Below, in pieces: positions 6,798 to 13,766 of a stretch of DNA of 14,319 nucleotides. Each line of letters begins with the position of its first letter. The first letter of the stretch is position 1. The notes below the pieces were generated by a model. It saw only the letters and a program-made list of their open reading frames with translations. It was not told the DNA's origin and did no database searches. A program made the translations under genes and the position numbers. This DNA is from JBMSHD01 sp049416425 (GTDB lineage: Bacteria; Pseudomonadota; Gammaproteobacteria; Francisellales; Francisellaceae): NCBI GenBank assembly GCA_049416425.1, contig JBMSHD010000055.1, forward strand, positions 1 to 14,319, in the 5' to 3' direction.

Positions 6798-7280
6798 ATG
6801 AAAATCATCGCATTGACAAAAACCCATCTCAAGACAACCAGACAGATCATGGTTCAAGCTGGATTTTTTGATGCCGATGTTTTTTTTAGTGACACCCAAT
6901 TTTTTAGCGGCTGTTTTTTCAGTGGTAATCTCATCGGCGTCGTTGGCACTGAAATCATCGGCGATCAGGCCATTTTGCGCACGTTAATCGTTGATAGCAA
7001 ATTCCGCAATCACGCCATTGCACAAGCACTGCTTAAACACCTCGAATATCAGCTTCACCGCCAGGGCATAAAAAACATCTACTGCCTGACTCAAAAAGGC
7101 GCTAACTATTTAAGCTGCTTCGGCTATGAACAAACGTTAAAGCAACGACTGCCGCAGCTGATACGGACTCATGAGTATGTCACACGGCTCGACATGTCAA
7201 ACAGAGTCTGTCTTTATAAGCGAATTGATGTCTGTAAAACCAATTGTCATCATTTCTCTTTTTCGCCTCAGGCGGCTTGA
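6798..7280 (+). CDS. GNAT-family N-acetyltransferase, ArsN2-like
   Basis: A 160-residue acetyltransferase of the GNAT fold. The core strand and acetyl-CoA loop are ILRTLIVDSKFRNHAIAQAL (residues 59-78), followed by a helix, the beta strand IKNIYCLTQ (91-99), then YLSCFGYE (104-111). The C-terminal pattern LPQLIRTHEY, later SNRVCLYKR (118-142), resembles ArsN2-type arsenic-resistance acetyltransferases, which end in LPxxIRxTxEF and xxVCMxK. The pyrophosphate loop reads RNHAIA, so alanine replaces the first glycine of R/QxxGxG/A. A C-terminal tail rich in Cys, His and Phe (145-160) is extra. The start is supported by CGGAGT upstream of the ATG. It probably forms an operon with the TrpR-like gene; no ars gene is nearby, so the substrate is unknown. 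Confidence 0.72.
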   Translation: MKIIALTKTHLKTTRQIMVQAGFFDADVFFSDTQFFSGCFFSGNLIGVVGTEIIGDQAILRTLIVDSKFRNHAIAQALLKHLEYQLHRQGIKNIYCLTQKGANYLSCFGYEQTLKQRLPQLIRTHEYVTRLDMSNRVCLYKRIDVCKTNCHHFSFSPQAA

Positions 7281-7307
7281 AAATCAACGATTTGACTCGA
7301 TTCTGAC

Positions 7308-7336
7308 TTGAGGATAGCGACAAATACGCACATAAT
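7308..7336 (+). promoter_or_regulatory. Probable sigma70 promoter of glnE
   Basis: TTGAGG (7308-7313), a 17-bp spacer and CATAAT (7331-7336) match the consensus at 4 and 5 of 6 positions. The predicted start of transcription is about 20-25 bases before the glnE ATG, which has only a weak upstream CAGG. Confidence 0.55.
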
Positions 7337-7365
7337 AGCAAAATCATCGATCAGGTTTTAAAACC

Positions 7366-10041
7366 ATGACGACACCAACCCTTGTAGACAGACTCAATGC
7401 CCTAAAAGAAATCAGCTCTTTTTTTCAGCATTTCCTTCAGCAACACCCTCAACTCGCCGACAGCATAGACTGGCTCGCGCTTCCTGATGAGACAATCATC
7501 AAAAACTGGATTGAGCGCTGTTTCGACGGCGATGAAAATGATATAGCCACGGCGTTACGCATTATACGCAAGAAAATATCTGCCATCGCCGCTTTCAGAC
7601 AGTTTCATCAGTTATCTGATTTTGCCGAAATCGCCACACTGCTATCAAACACGGCAAATCATATTTTAAATAATGCGCTGACCCATTTGCATCAACAGCA
7701 ATGCCGAATCGATCGGCTGAATAACACGCCGCCACCGCTTTTGATTATTGCCATGGGAAAGCTTGGTGGTGGTGAGCTTAATTTTTCCTCTGATATCGAC
7801 CTCATCTTTGTCTATGAGAATGCCGAACGATTTGTCAACGTTTCGCAAAAAGAAATCGAAGCCGAGCGATTCTACATTCAGATCAGCCGCAAATTGATCA
7901 ACCTGCTCGATGAGGTTAATGAGGAGGGTTTTGTCTATCGCGTCGATATGAGATTGAGACCCTTTGGTGATGGTGCGCCATTGGCCATATCGATGAAAAG
8001 TCTCGAAAACTACTTGCTGAAACATGGTCGAGACTGGGAACGATATGCCTATCTCAAGGCTTATGTTCTCACCGGTAGAGAAACGGCAAAACGACGGCTT
8101 ACGAAGCTGATTGATGATTTCACTTATCGACATTATTTCGACTATAAGATGATTGCCGCCATCCGCCAGATGAAGATCAGCATCATTCAGCAGATGGATC
8201 AAAAAATCCTGTTTGACAACATTAAACTTGGCCGCGGAGGCATTCGTGAAATTGAGTTTATCGTGCAGTGTTTTCAACTGGTCTATGGCGGTCAAAATCA
8301 AAAACTGAGAAAACGCTCGTTGAAACAGGCGCTGTTTGCCCTGTCTGACGGCAATCATATTAAGACCGATGAAGCCCTAATGCTTTATGATAACTATGTT
8401 TTTCTGCGCGCTGTCGAGAATGCCTTGCAAATGCTTGATGAACAACAAATACATAAATTGCCTGACTCAAGCCAGACTCAAAATCTTTTGAGTGCATTTC
8501 TGCATACCATAAATTGGGAATCGCTGAAGCGACAGATTGACCATGTTCGCCTGAAGACTCAGCATCTGTTTGACGCCCTGACCCAGTTCCATATTGAGGA
8601 AGAGATTCAAAGACAATCAAACACACCTGATCAAAAGATCATGACCACAGGTGTTTCGATTAAAACAGATGACGAAATTTCGTCATCTCAGAACCAATTT
8701 CTGGCCACTCACAACTTAAGCGATGATGAAAAGCGGCTTGTGCATGATTGCGGCAATATCTTGAGACGATTAAACGATATCGATACCGATCGCGTGGCAC
8801 CACAATTTTTTAAATTGCTGCATACCTTATCACGGCGTAAAAATTATTTCTACCTACTACAGGAAAAAATCTCACAGGTCAAAGATCTTCTCATGCTTAT
8901 GAACTATGGTGAGAAATTCGGCGCCATGATCACTCGCTATCCTTTTCTGCTTGAGCGCGCACTTAACATTCGCAGCCATCATGAGGTCTATCTGACACGC
9001 CAGGCATTGAATGACAAACTGGTCAGCCGGTTAAAGGAAATTGATCTTGATGATAGCGAGACATTTCTTGAAACCCTGAGACGCTTCAAGCTGGAACAGA
9101 CTTTCAACATCATCACCGCGGAATGTCGACATAAAATCACACTGATGGAAGCATCTGATGTATTCAGTCATCTGGCAGAGGTCATTATCATGGCGGTTGT
9201 CGATGGTGCCTGGCGTGCGCTTATACCCGATCTTCTGCTAAACAATCAACAGATCAAGCGCCTCAAATCTTCGCTGGCGATCATCGCCTATGGCAAACTC
9301 GGTGGTTTTGAGCTTAGTATTAGCTCGGATCTGGATCTGATCTTTCTGTACCAGACACACAAAGAACTTGAAGACAGTCAGAAAATCTATATCCGTATCG
9401 TGCAGAAATTCGTTCACTACATGCAGATTGAAACCTATAATGGCAAACTTTATGAGATCGACTTGAGGCTTCGCCCCGATGGCAATTCAGGGCTTTTGGT
9501 CTCCTCGATGGATTCCTTTGAAAAATATCAACGCCAGCATGCCTGGATCTGGGAATATCAGGCCTTAACTCGAGCTCGCGTCATCATAGCAGATTCTGAG
9601 ATAAACAGACGTTTTGAAACGCTGCGCCGTGAGATCTTACAAGTGCCGCGCAAGCTCATGAAGCTGAAAGACAACATTCGTGGCATGCGCCATAAGATGC
9701 GACAACAGATCCGCTTTAAACCCGATATCTTTGACCTCAAACAAAGCCCGGGAGGCATGATCGACATTGAGTTTATCGCTCAATATTTTGCACTGGCTTA
9801 CAGCCATCAACATCATGAGATAGGCTATTATTCAGATAGCATTCGTATCATCCAGTCGATGGACTCCGCCGGGCTTATTTCATTACAGTGGTGTCAGACG
9901 CTGATAGACGGATACTGTTTTCTGCGCGACCTCAGCATTAAATGCTTTCTCAACAATCGACCACCGGAGGTAAAAATAAACACAATAAGCCACATCAGTG
10001 AACCTGTTCTTCTGATCTGGCGGCATATTTTTGCCGAATAA
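7366..10041 (+). CDS. glnE: Glutamine synthetase adenylyltransferase/adenylyl-removing enzyme
   Basis: An 891-residue bifunctional cytoplasmic enzyme that adds AMP to, or phosphorolytically removes it from, glutamine synthetase (GlnA) under control of PII and glutamine; E. coli GlnE is about 946. Two nucleotidyltransferase halves are clear. The N-terminal half (deadenylylation in E. coli) has AMGKLGGGELNFSSDIDLIF with metal aspartates D143 and D145, then RVDMRLRPFGDGAP and GGIREIEF (291-298). The C-terminal half (adenylylation) has AYGKLGGFELSISSDLDLIF with D655 and D657, EIDLRLRPDGNSG (698-710) and GGMIDIEF (796-803). A charged, Ser/Gln-rich linker lies near 410-450. All catalytic motifs are intact. 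The shorter length is mostly at the N-terminus and linker. No glnA or glnB is in the window. Confidence 0.97.
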   Translation: MTTPTLVDRLNALKEISSFFQHFLQQHPQLADSIDWLALPDETIIKNWIERCFDGDENDIATALRIIRKKISAIAAFRQFHQLSDFAEIATLLSNTANHILNNALTHLHQQQCRIDRLNNTPPPLLIIAMGKLGGGELNFSSDIDLIFVYENAERFVNVSQKEIEAERFYIQISRKLINLLDEVNEEGFVYRVDMRLRPFGDGAPLAISMKSLENYLLKHGRDWERYAYLKAYVLTGRETAKRRLTKLIDDFTYRHYFDYKMIAAIRQMKISIIQQMDQKILFDNIKLGRGGIREIEFIVQCFQLVYGGQNQKLRKRSLKQALFALSDGNHIKTDEALMLYDNYVFLRAVENALQMLDEQQIHKLPDSSQTQNLLSAFLHTINWESLKRQIDHVRLKTQHLFDALTQFHIEEEIQRQSNTPDQKIMTTGVSIKTDDEISSSQNQFLATHNLSDDEKRLVHDCGNILRRLNDIDTDRVAPQFFKLLHTLSRRKNYFYLLQEKISQVKDLLMLMNYGEKFGAMITRYPFLLERALNIRSHHEVYLTRQALNDKLVSRLKEIDLDDSETFLETLRRFKLEQTFNIITAECRHKITLMEASDVFSHLAEVIIMAVVDGAWRALIPDLLLNNQQIKRLKSSLAIIAYGKLGGFELSISSDLDLIFLYQTHKELEDSQKIYIRIVQKFVHYMQIETYNGKLYEIDLRLRPDGNSGLLVSSMDSFEKYQRQHAWIWEYQALTRARVIIADSEINRRFETLRREILQVPRKLMKLKDNIRGMRHKMRQQIRFKPDIFDLKQSPGGMIDIEFIAQYFALAYSHQHHEIGYYSDSIRIIQSMDSAGLISLQWCQTLIDGYCFLRDLSIKCFLNNRPPEVKINTISHISEPVLLIWRHIFAE

Positions 10042-10059
10042 AGACAAATGGTATACAAT
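10031..10059 (+). promoter_or_regulatory. Possible promoter of the zinc-finger/waaF pair
   Basis: TTGCCG (10031-10036), a 17-bp spacer and TACAAT (10054-10059) match sigma70 at 4 and 5 of 6 positions; the -35 overlaps the end of glnE. It would let the two downstream genes be expressed independently of glnE, although read-through is also possible because no terminator separates them. Confidence 0.4.
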
Positions 10060-10091
10060 AGATTTTCAGATACATGAAACAATAAGAAGCC

Positions 10092-10286
10092 ATGCCAACA
10101 TCCATTCAAACTATTTTTGTTGAAAAGGGACAGCGCATTTGCTGCCCAACACCTGAAACACCTTCATGGAACCAACACCCACGTGTCTATATTGACCTTG
10201 AAGATGTCAACGAGGGAGTCTGCCCCTACTGCAGCACACATTTTATCGTCAAGGATAACATAACGACTACCGATAGCGATAAATGA
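10092..10286 (+). CDS. Small CHCC zinc-finger protein (NDUFS6-like domain)
   Basis: A 64-residue protein with the zf-CHCC pattern: C18 in CCPTPE, H29 in WNQHPRVYIDL, and C44/C47 in CPYCSTHF. This domain occurs in the complex I accessory subunit NDUFS6 and in small stand-alone proteobacterial proteins of unknown function. C17 next to C18 adds a possible alternative ligand. The C-terminus is a short polar tail. AAGAAG precedes the ATG at close spacing. Its stop overlaps the waaF start (ATGA), so the two are very likely translated together. I recall similar small zinc-finger genes beside waaF in other gammaproteobacteria, but no role in LPS synthesis is established to my knowledge. Confidence 0.85.
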   Translation: MPTSIQTIFVEKGQRICCPTPETPSWNQHPRVYIDLEDVNEGVCPYCSTHFIVKDNITTTDSDK

Positions 10287-11314
10287 ATAAATATCTGATT
10301 ATCGCCCCCTCATGGGTTGGAGACATGGTGATGTCCCAATCCCTCTATCGCCTGATAAAATCACATGACCCCAAATGTATTATCGATGTGCTGGCACCTG
10401 CCCATTGTGCAGAGCTGGCGCATTTTATGCCTGAGATCAATGAGGCTATTATCAGTGATTTTAAACACGGGCAGTTCTCGCTAACACAACGAAAAGCACT
10501 GGGAAAATCGCTGAAATCCAAAGGTTATACTCACGGTATTGTCTTACCAAACTCTTGGAAATCGGCACTCGTTCCCTTTTTTGCAGGCATTAAAAAGCGA
10601 ATCGGCTGGAAGGGGGAGGCGCGCTATTTTCTGCTCAATGACATCCGAATGCTCGATAAGAAACGTTATCAACTCATGATTGAGAGATTTTGTGCCCTGG
10701 CGTTGCCGAAACGTGCAAAACTGCCAAAACAACTACCCTGGCCAAAATTTCAACTACGCGGCGATTTGACTATCCATCAGCGCTTTGCCCTTGATTTGGA
10801 TAGGCAATATATCGCCATCTGCCCCGGTGCTGAATTTGGTCCTGCCAAAAAATGGCCGGCGCACTACTATGCCGAGATAGCGCGTTATCTCATCGATAAA
10901 GGCTATGCGATTTTACTTTTGGGCGGCACAAAAGATCACGAATGCTGTGATGAAATCAAACAGCATTTTACCGATGAGCCAATCTATAATTTCGCCGGCA
11001 GAACCCGCATTGATGAAGCTGTTCAGCTTATCTCTATATGTGATCATGTATTTAGCAATGACTCAGGTCTTATGCATATAGCCTGTGCATTAGATATCCC
11101 AGCCACGATCATCTACGGCTCTTCATCGGATAAATTTACACCGCCGTTGAGCCATAATGCCGATAGTGTCTATCTTGACGACTTACCCTGTCGCCCCTGC
11201 TTTAAGCGCCAGTGCCCGCTGGGTCACACCAATTGTCTCAATCAGCTGACACCGAATATCATCATTTCCAGTTTTGAAAATCGCAGACAAAAGCATAAAA
11301 GCTTCAAATCATAA
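10283..11314 (+). CDS. waaF: ADP-heptose:LPS heptosyltransferase II
   Basis: A 343-residue GT9-family glycosyltransferase that transfers the second L-glycero-D-manno-heptose to the LPS inner core on the cytoplasmic face of the inner membrane. The N-terminus IIAPSWVGDMVMSQSLY holds the conserved PxWVGDM motif with acidic D14. The C-terminal nucleotide-sugar domain has ICPGAEFGPAKKWP (179-192), LLLGG (211-215), FAGRT (237-241) and NDSGLMHIACAL (259-270). The cysteine-containing LPCRPCFKRQCPLGHTNCL (301-319) is typical of WaaF. The length matches the family. The ATG overlaps the stop of the zinc-finger gene by four bases. No waaC or other core gene follows, so the locus is a single-gene remnant of the usual LPS-core cluster or a rearranged arrangement. 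Confidence 0.94.
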   Translation: MNKYLIIAPSWVGDMVMSQSLYRLIKSHDPKCIIDVLAPAHCAELAHFMPEINEAIISDFKHGQFSLTQRKALGKSLKSKGYTHGIVLPNSWKSALVPFFAGIKKRIGWKGEARYFLLNDIRMLDKKRYQLMIERFCALALPKRAKLPKQLPWPKFQLRGDLTIHQRFALDLDRQYIAICPGAEFGPAKKWPAHYYAEIARYLIDKGYAILLLGGTKDHECCDEIKQHFTDEPIYNFAGRTRIDEAVQLISICDHVFSNDSGLMHIACALDIPATIIYGSSSDKFTPPLSHNADSVYLDDLPCRPCFKRQCPLGHTNCLNQLTPNIIISSFENRRQKHKSFKS

Positions 11315-11459
11315 GTCAGGTTAATGAGACGTTCGATTTTTCTGCAAACTGTATAACGGCCACTACGCCATCAACACGAACCGGCTATTCATGATTGATG
11401 CCGTATTTCAAGCAAATAGTCGAGTTATTTATAAACAAAAAGCGATGTTTTAGAAAAAA

Positions 11460-11496
11460 AACTGTATTAATTTACTTTTTAACTGTAATCTTACTT
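11460..11496 (+). repeat. Direct repeats ahead of the response regulator promoter
   Basis: AACTGTA occurs at 11460-11466 and again at 11481-11487, exactly 21 bp apart, which is two helical turns. Each copy is followed by TTACTT (11472-11477 and 11491-11496). They sit immediately upstream of and into the -35 element, where OmpR-family regulators often bind tandem sites on one DNA face. Autoregulation is inference. Confidence 0.4.
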
Positions 11497-11524
11497 GGCA
11501 AAAGTGAAACATTTTAAATATACT
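11495..11524 (+). promoter_or_regulatory. Sigma70 promoter of the response regulator gene
   Basis: TTGGCA (11495-11500), an 18-bp spacer and TATACT (11519-11524) match the consensus at 5 of 6 positions each. The expected transcription start near 11531 leaves a leader of only about 14 bases before the GTG start at 11545, or about 29 before the ATG at 11560. The remaining upstream intergenic DNA (11315-11459) shows no ORF or clear terminator. Confidence 0.65.
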
Positions 11525-11544
11525 GAAAAAGCGAGATTATTTTT

Positions 11545-12363
11545 GTGCAACTAAATACTATGGATGATTCTGGGAAGATGATTACAAAAGAAAGAAAAAA
11601 AATACTCCTGGTCAGCAATCAAGAACAACAAATCGGACAGTTGAAAGACTTTCTGGGACGCTACCTGTTTGACACCACCGAGGTTCAATCGGGTAATGGT
11701 GCCATCGATCTGATTAAGAAAAATAAAGGCATCGATGCGGTGATTCTCGATATTCTGCTGCCGGATATGTATGGAATTGAAGTATGTAAGAATTTAAAAG
11801 AAATCACGCCTTCTCTACCGGTGATTTTTGTCACGGAAGTCAATGATCCAACTGAGGTGGTGCTGTGTTTTGAGGCTGGTGCCGACGATTATATCGAGAT
11901 TCCTTACAACCCTCATGTTCTGCTGGCTCGAGTTAAATCAAAGTTAAGAAGTAAAAATCGCTCGCCGTCTGGCGCATTGGAATCCGTTGAGATCAGCGAT
12001 ATTAACATCAATGAATATGCTCAGATTCAGTTTGGAAAATGGCTTTATCAACCGAGAAAATCACTGGTCACGCATCCGGATTATGCCGAGGTTTATCTCA
12101 CCGATAAAGAAAATGCACTGCTGAAGTTGCTGCTGTCAGACCCGAGCAAAACCTTCTCCCGTGATGAAATTGCCAAATATCTCAATCTGGTCGGCAAAGA
12201 CAGCATGGTACGCGATGTCAACATTCATGTTCATCGTCTACGCAATAAACTAACACAAGGACACAATTCCAGCTCACCGATTAAAGCGGTTCGTTCACAC
12301 GGCTATACACTAGACTCCTACCTGACTTATATCTATGATGGCAAGGAAGTTTCCTGCATTTAA
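11545..12363 (+). CDS. OmpR/PhoB-family response regulator with degenerate receiver domain
   Basis: Up to 272 residues (GTG start); ATGs at 11560 and 11578 are alternatives, and the GTG has GCGAGA upstream. Residues 18-135 are a receiver domain: KKILLVSNQEQQ, then AVILDILLPDMYG with phospho-acceptor position D69, VIFVTE with T97, and GADDYIEIPYNPHVLLARV. Two hallmarks are lost: the Mg2+-binding acidic pair after beta-1 is S24-N25, and the conserved lysine before the cis-proline is I119. Residues about 182-258 are a winged-helix DNA-binding domain (YLTDKENALLKLLL, SRDEIAKYL, DVNIHVHRLRNKL, then AVRSHGYTLD). It is therefore probably a DNA-binding regulator that works without ordinary phosphorylation, or by another signal. 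No histidine kinase is adjacent. It differs from ArcA, OmpR and PhoB too much for me to name it. Confidence 0.88.
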   Translation: MQLNTMDDSGKMITKERKKILLVSNQEQQIGQLKDFLGRYLFDTTEVQSGNGAIDLIKKNKGIDAVILDILLPDMYGIEVCKNLKEITPSLPVIFVTEVNDPTEVVLCFEAGADDYIEIPYNPHVLLARVKSKLRSKNRSPSGALESVEISDININEYAQIQFGKWLYQPRKSLVTHPDYAEVYLTDKENALLKLLLSDPSKTFSRDEIAKYLNLVGKDSMVRDVNIHVHRLRNKLTQGHNSSSPIKAVRSHGYTLDSYLTYIYDGKEVSCI

Positions 12364-12390
12364 TCCTTGTTTTTTTCCAAAACAAAGATT
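12362..12390. repeat. Inverted repeat at the end of the response regulator gene
   Basis: AATC-c-TTGTTTT (12362-12373) pairs with AAAACAA-a-GATT (12379-12390) around a 5-base loop: 11 pairs with one mismatch, overlapping the stop codon. There is no T-run after the hairpin on either strand; the T-run lies in the left arm and loop. It may act as an atypical terminator or mRNA 3'-end stabiliser. Confidence 0.45.
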
Positions 12391-12585
12391 ATCATCCCTT
12401 CGACACACAAAAAATTTCAACACCAGAATGTGTGCGAAAATTCGCCGCCTTTAAAGCGGAGAGACAAAATTAACCGACGTCGCTGATTTAATTACAACTT
12501 GCGGGCGACCTAAAATAAAACAGCTAAAGCGTGTCTATCGTTTTAAGATCTCTTTGGCTGTAACGTTTAACCATGAGGAAAAAAC
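12391..12585 (+). other. Hairpin-rich leader upstream of metK
   Basis: No ORF is seen here. Several potential stems crowd the region: CACACA/TGTGTG (12404-12409 with 12429-12434, extendable by CG/CG past one bulge), the palindrome GCGAAAATTCGC (12434-12445), CCGC/GCGG (12445-12448 with 12456-12459) and GTCGC/GCGAC (12479-12483 with 12505-12509). The first and second share base 12434, and the second and third share base 12445. CGACGTCG (12475-12482) resembles one MetJ box (AGACGTCT), but there is no adjacent second box. I could not find a convincing promoter; TAAAAT at 12511-12516 lacks a good -35. A good ribosome site, GAGGAA, lies at 12575-12580. I cannot match this to a known SAM riboswitch. 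Confidence 0.35.
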
Positions 12586-13740
12586 ATGTCTAGAGAGTAT
12601 CTATTTACCTCCGAATCGGTCTCAGAAGGTCATCCCGATAAAATTGCCGATCAAATATCAGACGCCATCCTTGATGCCATTTTGACCCAGGATAAAGACG
12701 CCAGAGTCGCCTGTGAAACGCTGGTGAAAACCGGTATGGCATTAGTCGCCGGTGAGATCACAACCAGCGCCTGGGTGGATATTGAGGAGATTGTCAGAAA
12801 TGTCGTCATCGGTATCGGCTATGATCGCGATGATCTGGGCTTTGATGGCAATTGCTGCGCCGTGATCAATGCCATCGGCAAACAGTCTGTTGAGATTGCC
12901 CAGGGTGTTGATCGTGAAGACCCCCTGTCACAAGGAGCCGGTGATCAAGGCATTATGTTTGGTTTTGCCACCAACGAAACCCCAACACTGATGCCGGCGG
13001 CCATCTACTATGCTCATAAGTTGATGCATAGACAGAGTTACCTTCGAAAAAATAAGACCTTGAACTGGCTGAGACCCGATGCCAAATCACAGGTCACACT
13101 CCGCTATATTGATGGCAAGCCCGTTGCGGTCGATGCCGTTGTCATCTCGACTCAACATGCTCCTGATGTTAATTATGCCACACTAAAAGAAGCCATCATC
13201 GAAGAGATTATTCTGCCGGTTCTACCCAAAGCGTGGATAAATAAAGACACGAAATACCATATCAATCCAACGGGACGCTTTGTCATCGGCGGACCTGTTG
13301 GAGACTGTGGTCTGACGGGACGGAAAATCATTGTTGACACCTATGGAGGAGCCGCACATCATGGCGGTGGTGCCTTCTCCGGCAAAGATCCATCCAAGGT
13401 CGATCGCTCAGCCGCCTATATGGGCAGGTATATTGCCAAAAACATCGTCGCGGCCGGCATTGCCGATAAGTGTGAAATTCAGATCTCTTATGCCATCGGC
13501 GAGGCCTTGCCAACATCGGTCATGATCAACACCTTTGGTACCGGCAAGATTGAAGACCATCAGATTCGCCAGCTGATTCTTAAACATTTTGATCTGCGCC
13601 CGTTCGCCATCACCTATACGCTTGATCTCTTAAGACCCATCTATCAAAAAACGGCCGCTTATGGTCATTTTGGTCGTGAAGATACCGACTTCAGCTGGGA
13701 GAAAACCGATAAAGCCGCGAATCTTAGAGCCGAACTATAA
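12586..13740 (+). CDS. metK: S-adenosylmethionine synthetase
   Basis: A 384-residue cytoplasmic enzyme, the same length as E. coli MetK, making S-adenosylmethionine from ATP and methionine; it functions as a tetramer. Landmarks are FTSESVSEGHPDK (residues 7-19), the methionine/ATP loop around 85-105 with C90, the adenine-binding signature GAGDQGIMFG (117-126), DAKSQVT (165-171), the phosphate-binding signature GGGAFSGKD (260-268) and DRSAAYMGRY (273-282). GAGGAA six bases before the ATG supports the start. It follows a 222-bp non-coding leader with several hairpins and converges on parE. No methionine biosynthesis genes are adjacent. Confidence 0.99.
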   Translation: MSREYLFTSESVSEGHPDKIADQISDAILDAILTQDKDARVACETLVKTGMALVAGEITTSAWVDIEEIVRNVVIGIGYDRDDLGFDGNCCAVINAIGKQSVEIAQGVDREDPLSQGAGDQGIMFGFATNETPTLMPAAIYYAHKLMHRQSYLRKNKTLNWLRPDAKSQVTLRYIDGKPVAVDAVVISTQHAPDVNYATLKEAIIEEIILPVLPKAWINKDTKYHINPTGRFVIGGPVGDCGLTGRKIIVDTYGGAAHHGGGAFSGKDPSKVDRSAAYMGRYIAKNIVAAGIADKCEIQISYAIGEALPTSVMINTFGTGKIEDHQIRQLILKHFDLRPFAITYTLDLLRPIYQKTAAYGHFGREDTDFSWEKTDKAANLRAEL

Positions 13741-13755
13741 GAAAAAATATAGTCG
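13731..13755. repeat. Inverted repeat between convergent metK and parE
   Basis: CGaACTATA (13731-13739) pairs with TATAGTCG (13748-13755), eight pairs with one bulged base, overlapping the metK stop codon. The loop holds an A-run (T-run on the reverse strand) but no T-run follows on either strand. Only 26 bp separate the two stop codons, so this may be the sole signal limiting antisense transcription. Confidence 0.4.
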
Positions 13756-13766
13756 CAAGAATTTCA

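Noticed and set aside
7261..7293. CGCC/GGCG hairpin at the end of the GNAT gene as a terminator
   Set aside because: Only four pairs and no following T-run.
7666..8358. A 230-codon reverse-strand open frame inside glnE
   Set aside because: It overlaps the conserved N-terminal catalytic half of GlnE and its translation shows no recognisable domain; the length reflects codon bias of glnE.
12475..12482. CGACGTCG as a MetJ operator for metK
   Set aside because: MetJ needs at least two adjacent 8-bp met boxes; the flanking octamers do not match, so a single partial box is not enough.
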